Assembly (NCBI GenBank): GCA_030829675.1
Contig: JAURAE010000013.1
Span: 1-19,328 of the forward strand
Direction of reading: 5' to 3'
Source: Schleiferiaceae bacterium
GTDB lineage: Bacteria; Bacteroidota; Bacteroidia; Flavobacteriales; Schleiferiaceae
DNA: 19,328 nt
Shown in pieces: positions 7,363 through 14,448 of this stretch; position 1 is the stretch's first letter, and every line of letters begins with the position of its first letter. Position numbers and translations under genes: made by a program. The notes under the pieces are model-generated. The model ran no database searches. It was not told where the DNA came from and saw only the letters and a program-made list of their open reading frames with translations.

Positions 7363-7656
7363 ATGGCGAAGCGATTTGTGATCAAGGACTACAAGTCCAT
7401 GACTCCCGACCTAATGGCGCTGTTGGTCGAAGCGTACCCGGACGGTTTCGAATACGATACCGAATACTTTACCAATGCAAAAGGAGAACGTGTGGAAGCC
7501 GTGCCATTGGAGACAGAGGATACCAAGTATTTGATTAAAGTTAGCACCACGTTGGTTCAGCGATTTGAGGCCTTCGAAGAGGATGATGATAGCGACACGG
7601 ATACAGATTCTGACAATTTTGACGCGGCGGAAGACGTAGAAGACGACGACCTTTAG
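7363..7656 (+). CDS. Conserved small protein with acidic C-terminal tail, function unknown
   Basis: This 97-residue protein has two parts. Residues 1-70 look folded, with a basic start (MAKRFVIKDYKSMTPDL), AYPDGFEYDTEYFTNAKGER and EDTKYLIKVSTTLVQRF. Residues 72-97 form a strongly acidic, probably disordered tail in which 16 of 26 residues are Asp or Glu, including an alternating Ser/Thr-Asp run. From memory, similar small proteins occur in flavobacteria and are sometimes labelled DNA primase without good reason; I do not support that label. It follows the DHS-like gene after 99 bases with no clear promoter and precedes the secreted protein by 12 bases, so the two are probably co-transcribed. 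The tail recalls the RNA polymerase delta subunit of Firmicutes, but no homology is claimed. Confidence 0.85.
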   Translation: MAKRFVIKDYKSMTPDLMALLVEAYPDGFEYDTEYFTNAKGERVEAVPLETEDTKYLIKVSTTLVQRFEAFEEDDDSDTDTDSDNFDAAEDVEDDDL

Positions 7657-7668
7657 TATTTTGGAGCC

Positions 7669-8343
7669 ATGATTCAACGAAGGCTCCTTCCCCTTATGGT
7701 TTTATTATTGGCCATTGTTTCAGCATATGGCCAGAAAACCACCACATTTATTCCGGAACCGGGCGAAGGCTTTTCTTTTAACTCCTCTGCACTTATGGTC
7801 AGTGGAGCTGCCGGCGAGTTTTCGCCCGGTACCTTTGCCAATAGCCAAGAAATTCATTTCACCCGAGACAATGTCTTCGGCATATCCCATTTTTCATGGG
7901 CTTGGGGCCTGGGCTATAGCGCACATTTCTATCATGGAAACCTTCATTTAGATGTTAGTGAGGACGGTACGATGACGCCTATATATCTCACTGGAAATGA
8001 TCATTCGAACCGGTTCGCGACGGAATATGTCGACGGTAGTGTTGAATTACGATACCGTGGTAATGTCAACAACAAGGGGCGTTACAATCGCTTTTATGTA
8101 GGCGCCTTATTCGGGTATCGAACAGATTCGTATTCCTATTACAAGGACCAAAACTATCGAGTGAAATTCTACAACATCGCTGGATTTAATCCGTACCGCT
8201 ATGGTGTATATGCCAAGGCAGGGCGGGGGCCGGTCAATGTGTTTGGATTTTATGGCATGAGCCCGTTGGTGGTCGACGGACCGTTGTTGGATACGTGGCA
8301 GGAGGCCCGTAGCCTAAATCTTGGATTGAGTATTACCCTGTAA
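7669..8343 (+). CDS. Secreted protein, probably outer-membrane beta-strand-rich, unknown function
   Basis: This 224-residue protein begins with a signal peptide: basic MIQRR, then a hydrophobic stretch (LLPLMVLLLAIVSA), with likely cleavage after AYG near residue 21. The mature part is rich in Tyr, Phe, Gly and Asn with alternating short strands, such as VELRYRG, FYVGALFGYR and RYGVYAKAGRG. It ends in LNLGLSITL, which fits a small outer-membrane or surface beta-barrel. There are no cysteines for a lipoprotein box, and I recognise no catalytic motif. It starts 12 bases after the acidic-tail gene. Its stop codon directly abuts the stop codon of the convergent DUF2480 gene, leaving no space for a separate terminator. 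Confidence 0.83.
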   Translation: MIQRRLLPLMVLLLAIVSAYGQKTTTFIPEPGEGFSFNSSALMVSGAAGEFSPGTFANSQEIHFTRDNVFGISHFSWAWGLGYSAHFYHGNLHLDVSEDGTMTPIYLTGNDHSNRFATEYVDGSVELRYRGNVNNKGRYNRFYVGALFGYRTDSYSYYKDQNYRVKFYNIAGFNPYRYGVYAKAGRGPVNVFGFYGMSPLVVDGPLLDTWQEARSLNLGLSITL

Positions 8344-8841
8344 TCATTTCAAGGGCACAGCACTGCACGCTTCCCCATAGCTCACTTTTTTTGCGACGGG
8401 TTTGAGGTGTTGTATGGCTTGCACGTAGGCATCTCGTGGAATGCGTTTGTCCCCACATCCTTTGAGGATGATGGGTTTGCCTGCGAAGGTGCTGTAGTCC
8501 AATTTCCCCAAAACCTCTCTGAAATACTGGCTCCAGAACGATTCGGAAGTGGGGGCCCAGATACTTGGGATGCCCAGGTCTGTTAATCTGCTCGAGAGCA
8601 AGATAGGAGCCCAAGCGGGGAGAATCAGGTCTTCGCTGAGGTAGAGACGTACCACGGCGTTTTCGTAAGCAGAGAAATCGTGTGCTTTCAATGTGTTGCG
8701 AAAAGCTTCTTCGCGAAGCAAGCCGCCCTCGACGAGGGTACAAAGGTCTAGCTCCGCCGTGCGGGGCGGTAGGTAGTCCTCGAGATTGAAGGTGATCAGC
8801 GGACTTTGCGCGACCTTATTAATGATTTCTTTTTCGCTCAT
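8344..8841 (-). CDS. DUF2480 family protein
   Basis: This 165-residue protein matches the Bacteroidota-specific DUF2480 family. Typical segments are RLYLSEDLILPAWAPILLSSRL at 65-86, ILKGCGDKRIPRDAYV at 125-140 and the C-terminal GEACSAVPLK at 156-165. It has three cysteines (34, 129 and 159), two of them inside the most recognisable motifs, which would be compatible with thiol or metal chemistry. Its biochemical function is unknown. It starts one base after the stop of HMG-CoA synthase, so it is certainly in the same transcription unit, downstream of the suf genes. From memory, DUF2480 genes often lie beside suf genes in flavobacteria, which would make it a candidate iron-sulfur accessory factor; that is inference. 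Confidence 0.85.
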   Translation of the reverse strand: MSEKEIINKVAQSPLITFNLEDYLPPRTAELDLCTLVEGGLLREEAFRNTLKAHDFSAYENAVVRLYLSEDLILPAWAPILLSSRLTDLGIPSIWAPTSESFWSQYFREVLGKLDYSTFAGKPIILKGCGDKRIPRDAYVQAIQHLKPVAKKVSYGEACSAVPLK

Positions 8842-10284
8842 CTAAGCGTTAAAGGTATAATCTCTGTAGAATTCTTGGTTCTCCTCGGTGCGTAAACCTG
8901 TGAATACGAAGCCTCTTTTGTTCGGCGTGATGGCACTATGGAGGTTTTCATTGTGCCAATTCTCATACGTTTCGAAACTCACCGCGGTGCGGTTTTCGAG
9001 GGAGTTGAAGAGGTCTAATTGGGCCACCTTATTCCAACCCTTTTCCACCGTGCCTTGGAATACCTTGGCCTTAGAACCCGAGCCGTAGCCCATGAATCCT
9101 ATGGTATGTCCTTCGATGTTTTGTCCTTTATCTGCAGCATCACAGAGTGTGCTCAGGAGTCCCATGAAGATGGAAGCGGTGTACATATTTCCGATGAGGC
9201 TAGAGGCGCGTTCTGCCGGCGCCAAGGCCTTGGCAACATAGGCACGATAGTAATCACTTTTTGAGAAAGCTCGAACCCATTCCTTTGCTTCAGCTTTATC
9301 TGCAGGCATATCACTGCCCATCACCTCGACAACTTCATTCCATTTGTTGTTGGCCTTCATCCAATCTAGGTAGAAGTTCACCAACATGCGACGGCCTTGG
9401 AAGGCGTAGGGTAGGTGCATGACCACTTTATCCCAATCCAGCGCCGGGTTGGTATTGATCTTGGTGCCGAAATTTGCCAAGGCTTCTTTGATGCGGCTCA
9501 CGTAGGCAAAGTTGCTGTATTGTCCGTCGAAAACAGGCTCTTCCACGTAGCTACGGAGCATGGTGTTTCCGCCCCAGAAGCCGTTCGAGCTGGCAAGTTT
9601 TTCTTGTGCCTGCTCTTCGCTGAGTTCCACGCCCAAAAGTTTGGCGGCCTCGGCGAGAAGCGCTGCTTTGGTAAAGGTGCGACGCGGTTTGAAGAAATCA
9701 CGCTCGCCTTTGGTGGCGACACCAATGTGTGGATCGATGCTGATCATATCAGGGTTAGTGCGGACCGCGAGGGCTACAGAGCCGGCGCCTTGGGTATATT
9801 CTCCGGTACTACCGAGGTCGTATTTGGCCAAATCTGAGGCGACGACGATGGCGACTTTATCTGGATTTTGGGCAGCCCAAAGGCAGGCATTTTCCAAGGC
9901 GTCTACGGCACTTACACAGGCGAAAATCATATCGACGGCATCTACATTACGCAAACAATCGGGCCCGTGTTCAGCCGATAATTGGTTCTCCACCAAATCC
10001 AAAATATAGGTAGCCGTGGGTTTCGCACTATCTAGGGCACTTTCGGTTCCTAGGTATAGGCGACCTATGGAAGAGGGGTGGATGTTTTCAGATTGGATCA
10101 GGCGTAAAACGGCATTGGCTCCCATGGTGGCAGCATCCTCGTCGATATCCGGGAAAGACATCGAGGTTAGACCCAATCCTTTGTTGAGTTTTGCGTACTC
10201 AATATCTCGGGCATTTGCCAGGGTTTCAATGGGCAGATATTGCGTAGGTACATAGTACGAAATGGCGTGTATACCAACTTTCAT
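8842..10284 (-). CDS. mvaS: Hydroxymethylglutaryl-CoA synthase
   Basis: This thiolase-fold enzyme condenses acetoacetyl-CoA and acetyl-CoA to HMG-CoA for the mevalonate route to isoprenoids. In its 480 residues the general acid/base Glu81 lies in YLGTESALDSAKPTA, the acyl-accepting nucleophile Cys123 in DMIFACVSAVDAL, and His290 in MHLPYAFQGRRM, with NMYTASIFMGLL at 366-377 and GYGSGSKAKVF near the end. All three catalytic residues are present. It is longer than typical Firmicutes MvaS (about 390 residues) and nearer in size to eukaryotic enzymes. No PKS, acyl-carrier or enoyl-CoA hydratase gene is nearby, so a beta-branching role is unlikely. It lies 109 bases after the suf genes on the same strand and abuts DUF2480. 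Confidence 0.92.
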   Translation of the reverse strand: MKVGIHAISYYVPTQYLPIETLANARDIEYAKLNKGLGLTSMSFPDIDEDAATMGANAVLRLIQSENIHPSSIGRLYLGTESALDSAKPTATYILDLVENQLSAEHGPDCLRNVDAVDMIFACVSAVDALENACLWAAQNPDKVAIVVASDLAKYDLGSTGEYTQGAGSVALAVRTNPDMISIDPHIGVATKGERDFFKPRRTFTKAALLAEAAKLLGVELSEEQAQEKLASSNGFWGGNTMLRSYVEEPVFDGQYSNFAYVSRIKEALANFGTKINTNPALDWDKVVMHLPYAFQGRRMLVNFYLDWMKANNKWNEVVEVMGSDMPADKAEAKEWVRAFSKSDYYRAYVAKALAPAERASSLIGNMYTASIFMGLLSTLCDAADKGQNIEGHTIGFMGYGSGSKAKVFQGTVEKGWNKVAQLDLFNSLENRTAVSFETYENWHNENLHSAITPNKRGFVFTGLRTEENQEFYRDYTFNA

Positions 10285-10311
10285 ATGGCAGAAGTGTGTG
10301 TTGTGTGTTTG

Positions 10312-10327
10312 GTGCTAAAAGCAGCAC
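10312..10327. repeat. Short inverted repeat in the HMG-CoA synthase leader
   Basis: GTGCT and AGCAC flank a 6-base loop (AAAAGC), giving a weak 5-bp hairpin about 28 bases upstream of the HMG-CoA synthase ATG on the minus strand. No T run follows on either side, so it is not a standard terminator. The remainder of this 109-base gap is A/T-rich just after the SufT-like stop and shows no perfect TAnnTTTG element on the minus strand. HMG-CoA synthase may therefore be read from the suf promoter. Confidence 0.3.
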
Positions 10328-10393
10328 TAGAAGCGGCTAAATAACGAATACCTAACGATTTATTGTTCGAAAGGTTTGTTTTTTGGCTTTTTT

Positions 10394-10726
10394 TTAAAGC
10401 ATCCCTAATTCAAGTTTGGCCTCCTCGCTCATCATGTCTTTGTCCCATGGGGGATCAAAGGTGATTTCCACCTCGACATCGCGAACTGAATCTAAGGCTC
10501 TCGACTTTTCCTTCACCTCTTGCGGAAGGCTTTCCGCCACTGGGCAGTTGGGTGAAGTGAGGGTCATAAGAATGTGAACGTCGCGCTCTGTGCTGACTTG
10601 GACATCATAGATTAATCCTAACTGGTAAATGTCCACTGGAATTTCTGGATCGAATATGGTGCAAAGGACGCCAACGACTTCCTCACCGATCTTTTGCATC
10701 TCTGCTCTGCTCAATTCTTCACTCAT
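10394..10726 (-). CDS. sufT: SUF-associated DUF59/MIP18-family protein (SufT-like)
   Basis: This 110-residue protein is a single DUF59 domain, a family used in maturation or carriage of iron-sulfur clusters. Clear marks are FDPEIPVDIYQLGLIYDV at 25-42, the motif LTSPNCPVAESLP at 56-68 containing the conserved Cys61, and the C-terminal FDPPWDKDMMSEEAKLELGM. It has no N-terminal or C-terminal fusion. It begins 14 bases after sufE and is the last of the seven suf genes before the gap to HMG-CoA synthase. Placement at the end of a suf operon supports a role in delivering clusters to target apoproteins. Confidence 0.9.
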   Translation of the reverse strand: MSEELSRAEMQKIGEEVVGVLCTIFDPEIPVDIYQLGLIYDVQVSTERDVHILMTLTSPNCPVAESLPQEVKEKSRALDSVRDVEVEITFDPPWDKDMMSEEAKLELGML

Positions 10727-10740
10727 GATTTCATGTATAC

Positions 10741-11151
10741 CTAAGCAAATGCTAGGGCGTAAATTTTCATTTGTTTGATCATGCTCATCAAGCCGTTCGC
10801 ACGCGTCGGGCTGAGGTGATCTTTTAGTCCTATTTCCTCGATAAAACCGAGCTCGGCTTGGGCAATGTCTGCCGCCGGCTGTTCGTCGAATACATCAATA
10901 AGCATGGCGACGATTCCCTTGGCGATGATCGCATCGGCATCGGCCCAAAACTTTACGGCATCACCTTGCTTTTCGGCCTTGAGCCAAACCTTGCTTTGGC
11001 AGCCCTGTACCAAGAGGTCTTCCTGCTTGTCTTGGTCGCTTAGTGGTTGCAAGCTTTTACCCATTTCGATGATGTGGTTGTACTTGTCCATCCAATCGTC
11101 GAAGAAGGCAAACTCGTCTACTAGCGCGGCTTGTTTTTCACGTATGGTCAT
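10741..11151 (-). CDS. sufE: SufE sulfur acceptor protein
   Basis: SufE takes persulfide sulfur from the SufS cysteine and passes it to the SufBCD scaffold. The 136-residue protein has the family layout: helix with EFAFFDDWMDKYNHIIEMGK (13-32), the sulfur-accepting Cys51 in VQGCQSKVWL, and the C-terminal LSPTRANGLMSMIKQM (113-128). Length is normal. It starts 10 bases after the sufS stop, and the SufT-like gene follows 14 bases after its own stop, so all are in one transcript. Confidence 0.95.
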   Translation of the reverse strand: MTIREKQAALVDEFAFFDDWMDKYNHIIEMGKSLQPLSDQDKQEDLLVQGCQSKVWLKAEKQGDAVKFWADADAIIAKGIVAMLIDVFDEQPAADIAQAELGFIEEIGLKDHLSPTRANGLMSMIKQMKIYALAFA

Positions 11152-11161
11152 AGGGAATGAT

Positions 11162-12379
11162 TTATCGCAACATGTTTACGGCACGCACTAAAGCGGCCTT
11201 GAACAGGTCGATTTCTTCTTTGGTGTTGTACATCGCAAAACTTGCGCGGGCGGTGCCAGCAATGCAGAATTGGTCCATTATAGGCTGCGTACAGTGCTGT
11301 CCAGTACGAACCGCGATACCTTGCTGATCGAGCAATACGCCTAAATCATACGGGTGGGTGCCGTCGACAAGGAAACTCAACACGCTTGCTTTGTGGTCCG
11401 CCGTTCCTATGATTCTAAATCCTTCAATGCTGCTCAAGCTTTCCGTGGCATAGTCGAGCAATTCCGCTTCATGTTTGGCGATGGCCTCAATGCCGATGCT
11501 GTTCATGAACTTCAATGCGGCTCCGAAACCGATCACTCCTTCGATGTGCGGTGTGCCCGCCTCAAACTTGTGTGGGATCGCTGCGTAGGTGCTTTTTTCT
11601 AGGGTTACCGTAGCAATCATTTCACCGCCGCCCTGGTAGGGAGGGAGGGCTTCGATTCGCTCGCGTTTACCGTAGAGCACACCCAACCCTGTAGGCCCGT
11701 ACATTTTGTGCGAGGCTAGGGTGAAAAAGTCCACATCCCATTCCTGTACATCCACCTTGGCGTGTGGCCCACTTTGTGCGCCGTCCACCAGGGTCCAAGC
11801 TCCGACCTCTTTGGCGCGCGCCAAAATGGTGCTCACCGGGTTGATGGTGCCCAGGGAATTTGAAATGTGATTAAAAGCCACCATGGCCGTGTGTTCGTCG
11901 ATGATTTCCTCCAATGAATGGAGGACAAGTTCACCTTTTTCGTTGATGGGAATGTAGCGCAAGGTCGCCCCAGTACGTTCACATAGCATCTGCCACGGCA
12001 CGATGTTGCTGTGGTGTTCAAGGGCGGTGATTACCACATTTTGGTGCGGTTTGATCAAGGCGCCCATGCCGAAAGCAACGGTGTTGATGCTGTCGGTAAT
12101 GCCTCGCGTAAAGATGATCTCTGCGGATTCGCGGGCACCGATGTGATCACGTACTTGTTCCCGTACCGCTTCCATGGCATCCGTCGCACGCTGGCTTAGG
12201 GTGTGGACGCCGCGGTGCACGTTGGCGTTGTCGTTGTAGTAATAATGGCTGATGGCATCGACCACGGCTTTTGGCTTCTGCGCGGTGGCAGCATTGTCCA
12301 AATACACCAAGGGTCTCCCGTGGACTTGTTGGTCCAGAATGGGAAATTGGGATCGGATGTAGTCGATGTCGTAGGCCAT
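11162..12379 (-). CDS. sufS: SufS cysteine desulfurase
   Basis: This PLP enzyme removes sulfur from cysteine, giving alanine and an enzyme-bound persulfide for iron-sulfur cluster assembly. The 405-residue protein is a group II desulfurase. It has YLDNAATAQKP at 26-36, EHHSN at 121-125 with His123 stacking on PLP, the Schiff-base Lys225 in ASHKMYGPTGLGVLYG, and the catalytic Cys363 in RTGQHCTQP. Its ATG overlaps the sufD stop as TAATG, which implies translational coupling, and sufE follows after 10 bases, matching the SufS-SufE partnership. The sequence looks intact. Confidence 0.96.
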   Translation of the reverse strand: MAYDIDYIRSQFPILDQQVHGRPLVYLDNAATAQKPKAVVDAISHYYYNDNANVHRGVHTLSQRATDAMEAVREQVRDHIGARESAEIIFTRGITDSINTVAFGMGALIKPHQNVVITALEHHSNIVPWQMLCERTGATLRYIPINEKGELVLHSLEEIIDEHTAMVAFNHISNSLGTINPVSTILARAKEVGAWTLVDGAQSGPHAKVDVQEWDVDFFTLASHKMYGPTGLGVLYGKRERIEALPPYQGGGEMIATVTLEKSTYAAIPHKFEAGTPHIEGVIGFGAALKFMNSIGIEAIAKHEAELLDYATESLSSIEGFRIIGTADHKASVLSFLVDGTHPYDLGVLLDQQGIAVRTGQHCTQPIMDQFCIAGTARASFAMYNTKEEIDLFKAALVRAVNMLR

Positions 12380-13698
12380 TATAGGGCGAATTCCAAGTTG
12401 ATGCCGAGCTTATCAGCGATGACGCGGTTCAAGCGTTTTTCGAGCTGTGGAATCTTCACGTATTCCAAGGCGTCCGAAGCAAAGGCATAGGTCATTAAAC
12501 CTTCCGCCTCTTTTTTTGGAATACCGCGCGAGCGCAGGTAGAAAAGGGCGTTTTTATCTAATTGGCCAATGGTACAACCGTGTGAACACTTCACATCATC
12601 TGCAAAAATCTCGAGTTGAGGTTTTGTATCCACCTTCGCACGTTCGCTCAACAGAATATTGTCGTTCTGCTGGAAGGCATTGGTCTTTTGCGCCTTTTGA
12701 CGCACCATCACCTTGCCGTTGAACACGCCGTGGCTATTGCCGAGGTAAATGCCTTTGTACAACTCGCGGCTGTAACAATTTGGCTCGCGGTGGTCCACCA
12801 AGGTGTGGTGATCCACAGTTTGTCCATCGTCGATGATGGTCACCCCGTCCATGTGACTCTCGGTATGTTCGCCGTCGGCGTAGAAGTGTAGGTTATTACG
12901 GACCAATTTTCCTCCGAAGCTGTACGTCCCAACGTGCACGTTGCTGCCGCGCTCTTGCACCACGTGGGTGTTGTCGACGAGGGAAGCGTGGAGCGCGTCG
13001 TTTTGCACCTTGTAGTAACTCACGCGAGCATCGACAGCCGCAAAGACTTCACTGACAAAATTTGTGAAGTTTGGCTGGGTGCCAATGTTTTGGTGACGCT
13101 CTACTATTTGTACCTCGGCATTTTGTTCCACAATGATGAGGTTGCGGTTTTGGGCAAAGGCCGGACCGTTCTCATCGGTAGTGAGGTATAAGATTTCGAT
13201 GGGCTTATCTACGGTTTGGTTGCGCTTGATACGCACGAAGGCACCATCATCTTCAAAGGCGGTGTTCAGGTCCACAAAGGTGGTGCCCTCTGGTGCCGCT
13301 TTGCCGAGGTAATCCCCAATGACCTCTGGGTACTTGTTCAAGGCCGCCGCGAAGGTGCAGATATCAAAGCTTTGATGCGTGCTTTCGCTTAGCCAAGAGC
13401 TGTACTTGCCATTGATAAAGACAAGCTTATAGGTATCGAGGTCGCTCAAGAGGTATTTCTTGATGTCGGCAAAAGACACGGCATCATCCCCTTTGAGTAG
13501 GATGCGGTAATCTTGCTTGAGTACCGGCTTTAGGTTGGTGTACTTCCACTCTTCGTCTCTCGTGGTAGGGAAGCCTTGTTGCTCGAAGCGGTCCATGGCT
13601 TTTTTGCGCAAGGACACGACGCCGAGGTTGCGGCTCCCGTTGAGCTGTGATTCAGCAACGAGGAATGAAGAGAGTAAATCTTGTGCTAAATCTGTCAT
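12379..13698 (-). CDS. sufD: SufD, Fe-S cluster scaffold component
   Basis: SufD pairs with SufB and two SufC subunits in the SufBC2D scaffold that builds iron-sulfur clusters. I chose the ATG at 13698 because it overlaps the sufC stop in an ATGA arrangement and begins MTDLAQDLLSSF; an upstream in-frame ATG at 13719 would add only seven residues lying wholly inside sufC. The resulting 439-residue protein has an N-terminal helical part with RDEEWKYTNL near residue 50 and a beta-helix core. The conserved C-terminal DDVKCSHGCTIGQLD (367-381) includes Cys371 and His373, equivalent to Cys358/His360 of E. coli SufD. Its stop overlaps the sufS ATG. Confidence 0.94.
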   Translation of the reverse strand: MTDLAQDLLSSFLVAESQLNGSRNLGVVSLRKKAMDRFEQQGFPTTRDEEWKYTNLKPVLKQDYRILLKGDDAVSFADIKKYLLSDLDTYKLVFINGKYSSWLSESTHQSFDICTFAAALNKYPEVIGDYLGKAAPEGTTFVDLNTAFEDDGAFVRIKRNQTVDKPIEILYLTTDENGPAFAQNRNLIIVEQNAEVQIVERHQNIGTQPNFTNFVSEVFAAVDARVSYYKVQNDALHASLVDNTHVVQERGSNVHVGTYSFGGKLVRNNLHFYADGEHTESHMDGVTIIDDGQTVDHHTLVDHREPNCYSRELYKGIYLGNSHGVFNGKVMVRQKAQKTNAFQQNDNILLSERAKVDTKPQLEIFADDVKCSHGCTIGQLDKNALFYLRSRGIPKKEAEGLMTYAFASDALEYVKIPQLEKRLNRVIADKLGINLEFAL

Positions 13699-14444
13699 GC
13701 GTTTTCTGCCTTGATCCAATCGTATCCGCGTTCTTCGAGTTCATGGGCCAATTCTGGTCCGCCACTCTTCACGATTTTACCTTTATAGAGGACGTGTACA
13801 TAATCCGGTTTGATGTAGTCGAGCAATCGTTGGTAGTGCGTGATGACCACCACGGCGTTGTCTTTGCTGCGAAGCTTGTTCACACCGTTTGCGACGATGC
13901 GAAGGGCGTCGATGTCCAAACCAGAATCTGTTTCATCTAGGATGGCCAATTTTGGTTCGAGCATCGCCATTTGGAAGATTTCGTTGCGCTTTTTCTCGCC
14001 ACCAGAGAATCCTTCGTTCAAGCTGCGGCTGAGGTAGCTCTTGTCCATTTCTAGCAAGGCACTCTTTTCACGCATCTTGGCCAACATCTCGCGGGCCTCC
14101 ATCGGATCTTCACCACGGCCCTTACGGGTTTCGTTGATGGCAGTCTTGATGAAGTTGCTCACGGTTACCCCAGGGATTTCGACCGGGTATTGGAAGCTCA
14201 AGAAGATGCCTTTGTGGGCACGCTCTTCTGGATCGAGGTCTAGCAGGTCTTCGCCGTCGAAGTCGATGGTACCTTCAGTTACTTCGTAATCTTCACGGCC
14301 CGCGATGACGCTGCTCAATGTCGATTTACCAGAACCATTGGGTCCCATGATGGCATGTACTTCGCCAGCATTGATTTCTAGGTTAATGCCCTTGAGGATT
14401 TGATTATCTTCTATCTGGGCCTTGAGGTCTTTGATTTTTAGCAT
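13695..14444 (-). CDS. sufC: SufC ATPase of the SufBCD complex
   Basis: SufC is a cytosolic ABC-type ATPase that drives conformational change of the SufB-SufD scaffold. The 249-residue protein shows Walker A GPNGSGKST at 34-42, the family Q-loop region FLSFQYPVEIPG, the signature FSGGEKKRNE at 146-155, Walker B LAILDETDSGLD with Asp170 and Glu171, and switch His203 in VVVITHYQRLL. All motifs needed for ATP hydrolysis are present. It begins 4 bases after the sufB stop and shares 4 bases (ATGA) with sufD. Confidence 0.97.
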   Translation of the reverse strand: MLKIKDLKAQIEDNQILKGINLEINAGEVHAIMGPNGSGKSTLSSVIAGREDYEVTEGTIDFDGEDLLDLDPEERAHKGIFLSFQYPVEIPGVTVSNFIKTAINETRKGRGEDPMEAREMLAKMREKSALLEMDKSYLSRSLNEGFSGGEKKRNEIFQMAMLEPKLAILDETDSGLDIDALRIVANGVNKLRSKDNAVVVITHYQRLLDYIKPDYVHVLYKGKIVKSGGPELAHELEERGYDWIKAENA

Positions 14445-14448
14445 GATC

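Noticed and set aside
8333..8743. 136-codon minus-strand frame overlapping DUF2480
   Set aside because: Arg-rich composition typical of an off-frame translation; the DUF2480 frame holds the conserved motifs.
9415..9837. 140-codon plus-strand frame inside HMG-CoA synthase
   Set aside because: Antisense to catalytic-region coding sequence of an intact gene; no recognisable motif or start context.
10378..10400. A/T-rich GCTTT...AAAGC repeat at the SufT-like stop as a terminator
   Set aside because: In the transcribed direction it lacks a G/C stem and a T run; read-through into HMG-CoA synthase remains plausible.
13699..13719. SufD start at the upstream ATG at 13719
   Set aside because: It adds only seven residues inside sufC; the ATGA overlap at 13695-13698 is the more likely coupled start.
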